From Rhodamnia argentea (taxonomy: Eukaryota > Streptophyta > Magnoliopsida > Myrtales > Myrtaceae): a stretch of DNA of 64,000 nt. The DNA is taken from positions 21,611,595 to 21,675,594 of the forward strand of contig NC_063160.1 of assembly GCF_020921035.1 (NCBI RefSeq). Reading direction: 5' to 3'. The notes below the pieces were generated by a model. That model searched no databases. It was not told the DNA's origin and saw nothing but the letters and a program-made list of their open reading frames with translations. Made by a program: the position numbers and the translations under genes. Below, piece by piece: positions 40,257 to 51,829 of this stretch (position 1 is its first letter; each line of letters starts with the position of its first letter).

Positions 40257-42998
40257 TTAATACAGGCTGTAACCAAAAAACTGGCTAAGGATAATTGCAA
40301 GTCCGAGGGCAATCGCAACTAGGGAAGAGGCCCAAGTGAGCTTTTCAGTTATCCTGGGAACCCGTTCCTTCAGCGCCTGACTGCATGAGCCTATAAACAC
40401 TGTGTAACTTCCCATTGCAAACACAGTCCCAACCAAGAACATGAGAAGAAATGCCGCACCAGCCAAGCGAGAAGGCAAAGCAAGTGCAGGCAAGACCATC
40501 ATCAATGCGTCAGGTTGTAGACCGTGAACGATCCCTGTGGCAAAAGTAGCAAATCCAATCTTCTTTTTCTTCCCCAACTTGTGGTTGTTGAGTGTTTCAT
40601 AGAGACTAACATCACACTCCCCATTTTCTAAGGCAACGCATGGGGTGGGGACTTCTGAAGCCTCCCTAATTCCCATAGCACCGATAACAAGTAGCGTGAA
40701 GCCCACAACTCTCGTGCCCCATGTTCTGATTATTTCAATATGCAGCCGATCTTTCAGTAGTAGAAACAACAAGCCGAATAGTACCTGTCCCGCATCATGG
40801 CCACAGCCCCAAAGGGCTCCAACAACAGCACTTTCCAGACGGGTGCGACCAATAGAGAGTGGGGCCAGTGCAGCAAGGTGGTCGGGCCCTGATAGAGTGT
40901 GCAAGCACCCAGCGAAGAAACCTGTCCAGGCACTACTAAGTAATTCCGTGCGAACAAGTCTTGTTCCTACAGCAGCAGCTGCTGCTGGTCCACCTGTCTT
41001 AGCAGCACTTTGAAACGTTGCAAAGGCGGGTGATGCGAAGAACGGGTGAATTAAGGCCACAATAAGGGCAGACAGTAGCACAAAAGTTCCAGCAGTTAAT
41101 CCCTGAAAAAATGAAACTGATTTTGAGCTTTTATCATGCAGACAAGACCACAGAACTTCGAATAGAAAATTGGAAGGAAGTAGTCCAAACAGTCTATAAC
41201 AAAGATTTCAGCCCCCTTAATATCTTATATGAGAACATGACAGAAGGAACGTAATTAGCCGAGAGTAGACTGCAATCAATAAGAAAATACAGTTCCACAC
41301 AAATTATTGCGGACATCTTTTCCTCCTGAGTTCTGACCAAAAAGTATCATTATAGAGAAAACCACGGGCTCTGACAACTAAAAGCAGCCCACTCTTTAAA
41401 GCCAATGTCTGCGATAATCTTAGCTGAAACAACCAGAGCACTCCAGATTAGAAGCTAATGTAGCATTTAGCACCATGTCAACATCAGAATAAACTTCCAT
41501 TGTTGTTCCTTTGGGAACTGAGCAAGCATTGCAAGACAGGTGGCACTTTCCACATCACCATATGTTCTTTGCTTACAATGTGACTAAAAATAAGCAGGCT
41601 CGACGGGCGTTGAACAACCTGTAGCACTTGTTTAATGTCTTAAGTTGAAAAACACCAAGTTTCTGGACCTTATTGACAATTTTGTCCATTCTAATCTGCT
41701 TCCTTTTTCAAGTTATGGATTGCAAAAGTTTACAAATGACGGGTTGATGGAATAAAAGATAAACTGAAATAGCTCGGAGAAGTTCCCCATTAATTTCTGC
41801 AGATAACCACCAGATCTTTTCAGGTTTATTGAGAGAAATCTGGCATAAACTTCCTCAAAATCAACCACGTGCATCTCTAGAAGTTCAGACAAAAGTTTTT
41901 GTATCTCAATGCTTGTGCAAGAGCAGATCAACACTGTTCAAAATGCTACAGAAAATCATGAAAAACAAGCCTCTGAAGTGATTGGCCGCATTCCTTCCCA
42001 TGTGGCTGGCCCTGAATGCTGGATTGCATTAGTTAGCGAGTATCTAATAATTGCTGCTTTGAGCCTAGCTTCCACCTCAAATCTTTTCCATAAATTAATC
42101 GCATCAAATCATCGTATCTGATCGCAAATCGAAATGCAACGAAAGGAATGTGAAAAAACAAAACTTCGAACAACTGCTCAAGGAATCCCTCTTCTATGGC
42201 ATCATTGCTTCACCTCACTTCGACCGCAAAAATAACTCCTCCCTCACTTCACAAAGATAATCAACAGCAACGGTCGTTGCACCCCAAAATTCTTTCCTAT
42301 TGCAAATTCAATTACATATAGCTCTTTGTTCTGATCGAACAGCTAGGTATGTGTACACTGTTAAATACTATAGTGTAACTGTCCATAGATATGTCCGTGA
42401 TTCTTTTTAAGAAAAAATCTAATATATCTAAACTCAGAAGAAGAGCAAAATACAAAAACATAAGCCGTTTCTTCATTTTCCTAGCAGCTACTGATCCATT
42501 CAGACATGAACAGAGATGCACACAACGAGCTACTTCGGTAGAACAGAATCGGAAGACTGAAATGTTATCGCAGCTTCCAAAATCAGACAATATTCAGCTT
42601 GAACTCCCAAATTGACCACATTTACGAGACAACCGAACCAGGAGAGCCGAACGAAACCATGAGTCTCCACCGAAATTTATTACCTTGACCTTCCGAGAAT
42701 CTCCAATTGCGGTCGGCTCGGATGGCTGTGGAGCCGGCGGCGCTTCCTCCGGCGAGCGGAGCGACGGAGACGGGAATTTACCCAGCGATTTCGAAGAAAG
42801 GGACGGAGACGGGGGAGAGTTCCCATGCTCGCACGAGATGGAGCCAATCTGCCGCGAATCGGGCCGCGCCGGCGCGGAGAAACCGAGCCTGGGCGAGTCG
42901 AAACGGCCGCCGCCGAGCCGGACGAGCGAGGGCGAAGGGGCGCGGTGGTTGACTCGGGAAGGGAGGGAAGGAGAAGGAGAGTAGAGAAGCCTCTCCAT
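40257..42998 (-). CDS. Plastid UreH/NiCoT-like membrane protein (high-affinity nickel-transport family)
   Basis: A multi-pass membrane protein of 386 residues. Exons are 42998-42684 (105 codons) and 41102-40257 (281 codons plus stop), joined in phase 0 across a 1.58-kb GT-AG intron. Exon 1 is rich in Ser, Pro and Arg (MERLLYSPSPSLPSRVNHRA), typical of a chloroplast transit peptide. Exon 2 carries the family signatures HTLSGPDHLAAL (about 173-184), WGCGHDAGQ and GIVHGLQPDALMM (about 295-307), whose His and Asp residues could bind a metal ion, and about six hydrophobic segments. The transported ion is unproven in plants. It corresponds to At4g35080/At2g16800 as I remember them. A GA tract lies 81-100 bp upstream of the start. 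Confidence 0.88.
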
Positions 42999-45990
42999 GG
43001 CTCTCTCTATCTATCTCGATCTCAGTGTTATCTCTCTGAATTGGGCTTTAGAGGTTCGAATAGATTTTGCAGATTCCCAGAGAGAGAGAGAGAGAGAGGA
43101 TAAAGGGTTTTTGGCAGTCAAATTTTACCAGAAAGGAAAATGGGGGAGATTGGGCTTGCTTCCCCTTAAATTTTGATTAAGCATGATTAGTTTGGCCCTA
43201 ATCGGAGATTACTAATCATAAGACAATTGTTTTTTCTTCATTTCCCGTTGGTTTTGTGATGATAGAGGTTAAGTGTAAATCTGTTTGGAGTTAATTGCAA
43301 TTTGGTCGATTAAGTTAGTGCTGGTTAAGCATGGCATCTTGATGCTAAGGAGATTGGATTTAGAGATTGAGTCTTAATTTGTCTGTTTTGACCCAGAAAG
43401 ATGGAATGCTCCGCTCGACCCAAGGGCCGTGCCAAAGTTGTCTCGCTTGATCAAAGTGGTCTGCCAGTAGATACATAGTGTTTACACGTATTGTTTAATG
43501 CTCGGGGTACTTAAGCAAATACTTTAATTAAGAAGATAAATCGTTTTTTAAATATCATTCGTACATTTTCTATTCATATACAGCGGCAGTTTTCCTTTTT
43601 TCTGTTTCGATTGAATGATAATACCGATAAGATCCCATTTTACAAAATCTCCATGCATTCTTTTTTATATACTCGAAAAGGAAGAACGATGGGAGTTACG
43701 AATGCGTATCGAAGTATTATACATGATTAAAACAAGCTTGTATTTTATTTTTGTTACCTTTTAGCATCATTACGAAGACGAAGCCTCAAAGTGTGGAACC
43801 CATAATTTATAAAGAATCGAGGACCATACGGTAAGATTATATAGATATCTAAGTGGTGAAGGAGTCTAGTGTCTAGGTCTTGGTCAACACACTCCAAACA
43901 TGGTAGGCTTGTCCACCACATTGATTATCAATTAAATGATAGAAAACCTGCGGTCTCAATTGAAGCCACAACACCACAAATTGAGCCTTCCACGTCTCAG
44001 TTCCCATCATCCTCTCTTTCAATTTCAAAATTTTCCAATGGGCACTCCTCCTTTGAAAGAGAAATCCGTAGCTTTAATTTAACCACGAAGTGCTTTATTC
44101 TCTATTGATAGATCAAAGTTTGTTGCGTTTCGGCAACGGCATGCACTGAATGAGACACCGATTAAGAACCATATATTCATATGCACTTTTTAGACATTTC
44201 GTTAATTTTCTCTGCTTAATCTCCGGTAATAGGATTTAAATATTAATCGTCTTGCTTACTCGTAGTAATTTTTTTTTAAACCGAAAAGAGGATAAAACTT
44301 TCTGTGGAGGTGAATTAGGAAACAACTTCCTCGGACTTATTCCATGAAAAAAAAAAAAAGGGTTTAAGTCACGAACTTTAAATTGTTATTATTTTTATTA
44401 ATATCATTTTTACGAATTTGAATATCTTTGGCATTTTCTGGCAATGCCTTTTCTTCAACAACTCTCACCAACCACAACCGCCAGGCCGGACCCATGAGCA
44501 CGTGACTTCCGCATGCTCGGCCAACCCAAACGCGTGGACCCTTCGAGCTGGCTTGTGCCCGACACGTGCCAGAGAGGCTGTTCATGGGCCTCGCGCATTG
44601 GGCCTTGCTCGAGAAGAATAAGCCCGTCTATGAACGACCGGTAGATAAAGCTCTGAGCTCCGACGAAAATAGGGGCCTCGGCAATGAACGAGTAGCCCAC
44701 TATCCTTGAGGATCTGGGCTGGATGGACCCAATTGATTTGAGGTTCGAACGGCCCAATAAGCAAAAAACTCATATTGCCGAGGACCGGATGCTTCGGGTT
44801 CGGGCACCCGAACACTACCAGATTGGGTTAAACTGTTTGGGCCACGGTGATCAGATGGTGACCCGATTTCTGGTCCACTTGGTCCTTGATCCACCTGTAT
44901 ATTATCCTCCAAGTTTGGGTGATGCGTGGCGAGTTTGGGTAATTATATTTATACCCACTGATTCATGCTGTGGTTAAAATCTTCCCTTTACTTGCATAGT
45001 ATAGTTATCATCTTTAATAGAATTTGATACTTCCGCATCTTGGGGAGGGGCGACTGGCGAGGGCACAAGAAAGAACGAAAAAAGATTCGCTTGAGCTAAA
45101 CTATCTAGCCATCTTGAAGTGGTCTAGTCTCGTGGGTGGCCGAGGCAATACCTCCATTAATAAGAACACTCAATTCCGTATAAACTCGACCAAAAAAAAA
45201 AAAAAAGAAAAACAATCTTGTATAAACTATTCATGTTGCCCTATCTTTTATAAATGGTCTAAATTCTCGGTAATTTTAACATGAGATCAGAACAACAACA
45301 ACTTCAGTGAGCTATGAAAAAAAGGACAATGTTGCATTTTCTTAGAACAAGAGGAATAGAGCTAGCTCGAAACTCGGGGTAACTGAAAAATATTCCATCA
45401 ACCAATCACATGGGCTCTAAAAGGATGTCTTGTCGAGATATTTCTTGTAATTTTCTAATTCAAATGTGAAATTCTTTGATGCTATAAATAAATGTAAGTC
45501 GTCGAAACACACTTATCGCTTTATAAAGAGCAATGCGCAACCATTGTTTAGCTTAAGCAGAGCTGGATCTTGGAAGAAGGAATTATAAAATTTGGATGGC
45601 ATTCTGACTCTTCCAATGGCTTGACAAGGAAATTATGTTATCACAAGATTTGCTGCAATCTTCTCACGAGCAACTAATCTTAGTATGGCCATAACACGAC
45701 ACAAAAGAAGGATAGATGCCCCACACGTGTCATCCGCACGCTCAGCCACCTCATCTCCTATCTCTTGCAAGAACATGAGGTCCAAAAGCACCAACGCCCC
45801 CCAAACGCCAAGTAGCCCATTCGATTGCATCACACATTCCAGATAAAACCCCCTCCAATCATCATCGCCCGAAAATAAACCTGGTTAACGCCATCAAATT
45901 CGCAGACCGGGGTGAACGGTCGCACCCATCGACGGCTGTGATTCGCGAGCGCCAAATAAGCGCGAAGCGCTGCATCTTGCGGATTCGGCC
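42999..45990. other. Divergent spacer between the UreH-like gene and HPR1
   Basis: 43079-43098 is a GA tract in the UreH-like leader. The rest shows no gene. 44480-44960 is GC-richer with ORFs on both strands that match nothing known. A G-box-like 'ccacacgtgtc' lies at 45721-45731, about 355 bp upstream of HPR1. Confidence 0.4.
45721..45731 (+). promoter_or_regulatory. G-box-like site upstream of HPR1
   Basis: 'ccacacgtgtc' contains the palindrome ACACGTGT. Light-regulated photorespiratory genes often carry G-boxes, so the site is plausible for HPR1. This is inference from motif and position only. Confidence 0.4.
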
Positions 45991-45993
45991 GCG

Positions 45994-46002
45994 AAATATA
46001 AA
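45994..46002 (+). promoter_or_regulatory. TATA box candidate for HPR1
   Basis: 'aaatataaa' sits about 84 bp upstream of the HPR1 start codon, leaving room for a leader of about 55 bp. Confidence 0.5.
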
Positions 46003-46085
46003 GCCAGGTTGCCACACGTTTGAATGGCTTTGCTTACTGTCTTCCGCAGTGGGGTGTAGACGGAAGTGAAGCAGAGAGGTTGGGC

Positions 46086-49049
46086 ATGGCGAAGCCGGTT
46101 TCGATCGAAGTGTGGAATCCGAATGGGAAGTACAGGGTGGTCAGCACAAAGTCCATGCCCGGTACTCGGTGGATCAATCTCTTGATCGAGCAAGATTGTC
46201 GCGTCGAGGTAGATTGAATCCAATGGAATCTCGTGACCTTAAACTCGTTCGTATTATACAGGGATCATGCATTTTTCCATTATTAACGGGCATTTGTTGT
46301 TTTGGGTTCTTGATCAGATATGCACACAGAAGAAGACCATATTGTCCGTGGAAGATATCATCGCCCTCATCGGCGATAAGTGCGATGGAGTCATTGGGCA
46401 GGTAATTTCTCTCTCTGTCTGTCTATACCTTCCTATGTCAGTCGATTTTGGGGCTATCCGAGAGAAACTCGAAGATGATGTTCGATTTCCCCTCCCTCGC
46501 AAACCCGTAGTTTTCTGAAAAGGGTGTCTGGTGTTTTCTGGGGTTTTTGTTGCGTCGCAGTTAACGGAGGACTGGGGAGAGACACTGTTCTCTGCTCTGA
46601 GCAGAGCAGGAGGAAAAGCGTTCAGTAACATGGCGGTTGGTTATAACAACGTGGATGTCAATGCTGCGAACAAGTACGGTGTTGCTGTTGGAAACACTCC
46701 TGTAAGTATCATCTTACTCACTTTATTGAGAGACTATTCATCTTCCTTTGTTTTCTTCTTACTTGTCTGATTGGATGAGGGGTACTCGTTCAGTAGCGTG
46801 TTCATGGCTTGATGATCACTCGTCGGAAATGGTTGTACATTATTGTCATCATCCTTGGTTTCATCGCATAGCGATTCATGAACTAAGTTGCAAGATGGAT
46901 TATGTTAAGAATGCTGCAATTGGGGTTTACTAATCAGCACGCGTTTTTTCAAAGCTAGAATATGAGGATTAGACTGATAAAGCGATCATGGAATAAGAGC
47001 GCAGTGTGAGTGCGATTCTCTAGGCATCTACTTGAGGGAACATTCTTAATGTTCCGTGCTATGGTGATGGCTGCTATGTCCTGAAATACCCAAGGATATA
47101 TCAGATCGCCAGATTTTACAAGCTTCGGTTCTGCCTTTACGGGTTTAGCATACAATAAGAAGGGTAAATGAAATAACTTGAAGTATATGTGATTTAGAGT
47201 TATTCATACAAGCAAAGCACCTTGTGTGACTCCTCAAACTACAATCGCCAATTTTTGTTTATCAATACAATGTAAGCATTCGTCCACTTCTCGGACAGGG
47301 TGTGCTTACAGAGACAACTGCAGAGCTGGCAGCTTCGCTCTCTTTAGCAGCTGCGAGAAGAATCGTTGAGGCAGATGAGTTCATGAGGGCAGGCTTATAT
47401 GATGGATGGCTCCCTCATCTGTAATATTGCAGTCCTCACTTCTCAAAGTTTTTATTATTTACTTGTATTTTCACAGTTTTCATATGTGGTAGGTTTGTCG
47501 GCAATTTGCTTAAGGGGCAGACTGTTGGAGTGATTGGAGCTGGTCGTATTGGATCTGCATATGCAAGAATGATGGTATACAGCTAATTTAATTCCTCTTT
47601 TTAGTCCATTTTTCTTCTAACCTCTTAAAAAGGGTTTGATCTTCCCTTTCCATTATAGTTCGGAAAGATTTTTTTTCCGAATGTCTTTTTTCCCATCACA
47701 GAGTTGGTTTTCTGCTTAATCTTACATGACTATGAAGTGACCTTAGCCACTCACCCATAATATGAGAAGTCGTTTGGATGGGTTTTCTTAGCTCATTGTG
47801 ATTGTTTTTCTTTACAGATCGAAGGATTTAAGATGAACCTCATTTACTATGATCTCTACCAATCCACTCGCCTCGAGAAATTTGTTACAGGCACGTTGCG
47901 AGCCAATCTATTGATGCCAGTCAAGTTCCATCCTTAGATTCTAGTTTTTGCTAACATAATTTGTGGTTTCAGCTTACGGTGAATTTCTAAAAGCTAATGG
48001 CGAACAGCCAGTTACCTGGAGAAGAGCTGCAACCATGGATGAGGTTCTCCGGGAAGCCGATGTGGTGGGATTTCATTGCCAAAAACTTCATTTCCGGATT
48101 ACTGTATTAGTTTCATCGATCTGCATTTGATCGTGAAATTGAATTCTGTTTCTAGATAAGTCTTCACCCAATCCTGGACAAAACCACTTATCATCTCATC
48201 AACAAGGACAGCCTCGCGACCATGAAGAAGGTTACTATTATTTGTTCATCCCCTTTCTTCGTCTTCTTACAATTTTATTACGTGAGTATTTAATAACTCC
48301 CCTCATCACAGGAAGCGATTCTTGTGAACTGTAGTAGGGGACCAGTTGTTGATGAAGTAGCACTCGTGGAGCATTTGAAACACAATCCCATGTTCCGTGT
48401 CGGTCTTGATGTCTTCGAGGTAACCAAAACCCCTTCTCGTTCATCCTCGACTGCATCTCTACTCTCTACTATCATCACCACTGATATGCTGATGCACTAT
48501 TCATTCATAAATGTGATCCGGGCAGGAGGAGCCTTACATGAAGCCAGGACTGTCGGACATGAAGAATGCCATTGTGGTACCTCATATTGCTTCCGCTTCT
48601 AAGGTAATGAGTGGTAATGACAAAATCCCAGCGCCAATATTTTTGCAATGACCATCTAATGCTTTTTCCTGGTAATTGTGCAGTGGACTCGTGAAGGCAT
48701 GGCTACCTTGGCTGCTCTGAACGTCCTGGTACGTAACCTAGTAACATGACCTCGCTCTCTGCTTGCTTGACAGCATTTGACTCGACGGAATCACTGAGAT
48801 GCCCACCACTTCTATGCATTCAGGGAAAGATTAAAGGGTATCCAGTTTGGTCGGATCCAAACAGAGTTGAACCGTTTCTGAATGGGAATGTGCCACCTCC
48901 GGCCGCATGTCCAAGCATTGTCAATGCGAAAGTCTTAAGTATGAAGTCGCCTTCTTCGGAAGTTCAGTGAAAGGTGATACCTTTCTAAGTTTAATCTGCT
49001 GATAATAGTCTTGTAAATCGGTGCAGGTTTGCCTGTTTCAAAGCTATGA
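46086..49049 (+). CDS. HPR1: Peroxisomal hydroxypyruvate reductase / glycerate dehydrogenase
   Basis: It reduces hydroxypyruvate to D-glycerate with NADH in leaf peroxisomes during photorespiration. Thirteen coding exons: 46086-46208, 46318-46401, 46561-46701, 47299-47420, 47493-47574, 47818-47890, 47973-48064, 48156-48230, 48312-48419, 48526-48603, 48684-48728, 48824-48938, 49027-49049. They give 386 residues, as in Arabidopsis. The Rossmann motif GAGRIG is at about 172-177; the catalytic Arg is in NCSRG (273), with Glu near 302 and His in PHIAS (320). The last 23-base exon supplies LPVSKL, ending in the PTS1 signal SKL. Intron 6 uses a GC donor. If the last 88-bp intron is retained, the protein ends SSEVQ at 48970 without SKL. 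Confidence 0.96.
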
Positions 49050-49099
49050 GCCTGAAGCTCGATCCTTGATGGCCTTCCGGAGAGAATCATATGATGGAC

Positions 49100-49127
49100 G
49101 GGTTACGGGTTACGGGTTACGGGTTAC
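49100..49127 (+). repeat. Four tandem copies of GGGTTAC in the HPR1 3' region
   Basis: Four perfect seven-base units, followed by the near-unit gagggtt. They lie about 50 bp after the HPR1 stop, within the likely 3' UTR. This is telomere-like in period only; the unit is not the plant telomere TTTAGGG. Confidence 0.9.
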
Positions 49128-49434
49128 GAGGGTTCGTAGTGCTAGGGAACGTTGTTGCACATGAGTCCTCTCTCGCAGGAAGTGCTGATAAGCATATATT
49201 CGATTACTACTGTAATGCAGATACGAGTTGCTGTGAATTCAAGAGCTTATTAATGCTTTGATCCACTCGATCCTTATATTGAAATCTTGGTTCTATGGGA
49301 ATGATGTATGCTTGGCCCTTTGTCATATCATGTCACGGCGCACTCAATTGAAGCTTGTGACTGACTGCTTGGTAGTATAAAATTCTCTATCTATTGAGCG
49401 TATTGGAAGAAAGTTTCCTTATATAAAATTCGGC

Positions 49435-49765
49435 TTAAGTACAATATGTCAAATTTTATGTACGGAACTCATTTTAGTATTAAAACTTTCAAAATGAACA
49501 CTTAAATGTTAATTTTTTTGAAAAACGATCACTTTAATGTGAAAATTTTCAAAACGATCATTTAAATGTCAAATATTTTGAAAAACGCTTATTTTAGTAC
49601 CAACTTCGAAGAGTCATGTCAGTTTAAATATTAACAAAAAGTGGGCAATGTCAGATGTTTGACGAGTCACGTCAGTTTAAATCGGAGTAAATATTGAAGT
49701 GAGTATTTTTTTCAAAAAAATTTGACACTTGAGCGATAACATTAAAAATTTTGCCACAAAAGGGG
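49435..49765. repeat. AT-rich repeat with internal units
   Basis: Units of about 55 bases recur ('gaaaacgatcactttaatg', 'aaaacgatcatttaaatgtc', 'gaaaaacgcttattttagta'). No coding potential. It lies immediately upstream of the first SKP1 promoter. Confidence 0.5.
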
Positions 49766-49946
49766 GCTACAACTAAACTTTAATTTAATTTACTTTTAGC
49801 CTGTAAAATTCTTCTTCACCCACGTTCGCCGAGTCAACCGCGCGAGCTCAGATTCTCTCTCTCCCTCTCTCAATAACTTTCTCTGCGAATCTTCAACCAA
49901 CTTTCTCTGCTGCTGCTGCTCGCTCTCTCCTCGGAACGAGCCAACC

Positions 49947-51829
49947 ATGTCGTCTTCTGCCTCCTCGTCGCTGTCGTGTCCTAAGAAGATGATCACCCTG
50001 AAGAGCTCCGACGGAGAGACCTTCGAGATCGAGGAGATCGCCGCCTTACAGTCCAAGACTCTCGAGAACATGATCGACGAGGACTGCGCCGACACTTCAA
50101 TCCCGTTGCCGAATATCAACGGCAAGATTCTGGCCAAGGTCGTGGAGTTCTGCACAAAGCACGCTGAGGTCGGCGTGGATGCCGAGGGCCTCCGCGCTTG
50201 GGACGCCGAGTTCGTCAACGTCGAGCACTCTACCCTATTTGACTACATCCTGGTCCGTATTTCTATCTCCTTTTCTCAATTTCGATGGTTTTCCATGGGG
50301 TAGAGCGTATGTTTTGCTGCTCTTTTGGTTTCTGAGGAACGATCGATGCTCAATCTTGGAAAGTTTCGATTTTTTTCGCAATTGATTTCTCTGTAAGAGT
50401 CTGCGAAGTATTGTTGAATTGGGTGCTGAGGACTTGGCAATTAGGGCATTCTTTGAGTGCTGACCTCTATGCATCTGCTTCTTTTTCTTGATTACTGTTT
50501 GGTTGTCCAAGCCTCTCTTGGTCATAACATTGGATCAGAACTCAGAGGAGCTGACATTGGGGCAGAAGCGAAAAGAAAATGAAGACCCCTTTCTCCTTTT
50601 GGTAAATAGAGAGGACCAAACATCCCGAGGAGATTACATTTAGACGTTCTAATGAGAACGTGCTTCAGGGACTATTCCATAATTGGCGAGCCATTTTGCA
50701 GCTTTACTTCCTTCTCTGGAAGTATGGCGAATCTGCATTTGCTGGAGGACATGGACTCATGGCTCGGCTGATGAATTTCGTCGGATGAGCATTGCATCCG
50801 ACAATAATCCTTTTAAAACCCCAAACGCCAGACATGGTTTAAGTCCGAACTGGAGAGCTATAATCCTGCCTGCACGATGATGGAAGAACAGACAGAAAAC
50901 GGGAAAACCACATCATTTTCTCCCTTTTTAGAAACACCCCTCCTGCTCGTGCGAAACCTGGATTACCTCGTTTTTTTTTTTTTTTGGGGAGGGGGGGATC
51001 ATAACCTGGATTACCTCGTTAAGTGAACTAGTTCTGTTGAACTTACACCTTCCTTTTGATTTCGTGTTCCTCGATTCATTTTAGAACAATATAACAAAGC
51101 CCATATGAGCAAACGGGATGTTGGATCCGGATTCATCTTTGGATTTAGTCAGGCGAGTTCTCACTTTGGCCTTGTCAATGCTGACAGCTTTGACCAAAAA
51201 AAAAAAAATTGCTGACAGGTTTCCTTTTCCTCAATTCTGTTAGGTAAGTCCGACATTGCTACTCACAAATTCAGTTAGGTTGGTCTGATGTTGCGACAAT
51301 TCTTGCTTTAATCGTCTGCACAATCCATGAGCTTTGCCTAGCTGCTGGCAGTGCTAGGCCTCCAACAGCTGGTTATTCTAGTTTAGCATCAGCTTTGTTC
51401 GAAATGGATCTCACTCTATTTGGCCGATGAATCAAGTCGGATCTACTGTTTATTTTTTGCCCTGATCATGTACAAGTATTTACACCCAGATAACTTGACG
51501 TGAATGGCAAACATAAGGTCCAAGATGTGCTTATTTCCATTCAATCTGCACCTTCGGTAGAGCTTGTAAATGTGATTTGCGAACATGAACTCTATAAAGC
51601 TTGCTTTTTTTTTTTTTATGTGTGCTCATCAGTTTTTCCTTGCATCCCCGTTCAGGCGGCAAATTTCCTGGAAATTCCAACCTTGCTGAACTTGGCGAGC
51701 GAGGCTGTGGCAGACATGATCAAGGGCAAAACCCCGGGTGAGATACGCAAGTTTTTCAATATCAAGTCCACATTCTCACCGGAAGAGGAAGAAGAGGAGC
51801 GTCGGGAGAACCAGTGGGCATTTGATTGA
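49947..51829 (+). CDS. SKP1: SKP1-like SCF ubiquitin-ligase adaptor, copy 1
   Basis: Adaptor that links cullin 1 to F-box proteins in SCF ubiquitin ligases, in nucleus and cytosol. Exons are 49947-50252 and 51656-51829, phase 0, GT-AG, giving 159 residues (family about 160). The N-terminal BTB/POZ-like half ([18 protein letters not shown]) is in exon 1. Exon 2 holds the F-box-binding half ([37 protein letters not shown]). The C-terminus reads ENQWAFD, where the usual family ending is WAFE. The single intron falls after FDYIL, the usual plant SKP1 position. It is the first of three tandem copies; CT-rich leader sequence precedes the start. Confidence 0.95.

Noticed and set aside
44798-44813. 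Short hairpin gttcgggcacccgaac
   Set aside because: A seven-base stem alone, with no terminator or RNA context; expected by chance at this scale.
48824-48970. Taking 48970 as the only HPR1 stop
   Set aside because: The last 88-bp intron has proper GT-AG ends, and removing it restores the conserved LPVSKL terminus. The 48970 stop is kept only as an intron-retention form.
49100-49127. Interstitial telomere repeat
   Set aside because: The unit GGGTTAC is not a rotation of the plant telomere TTTAGGG or its complement.
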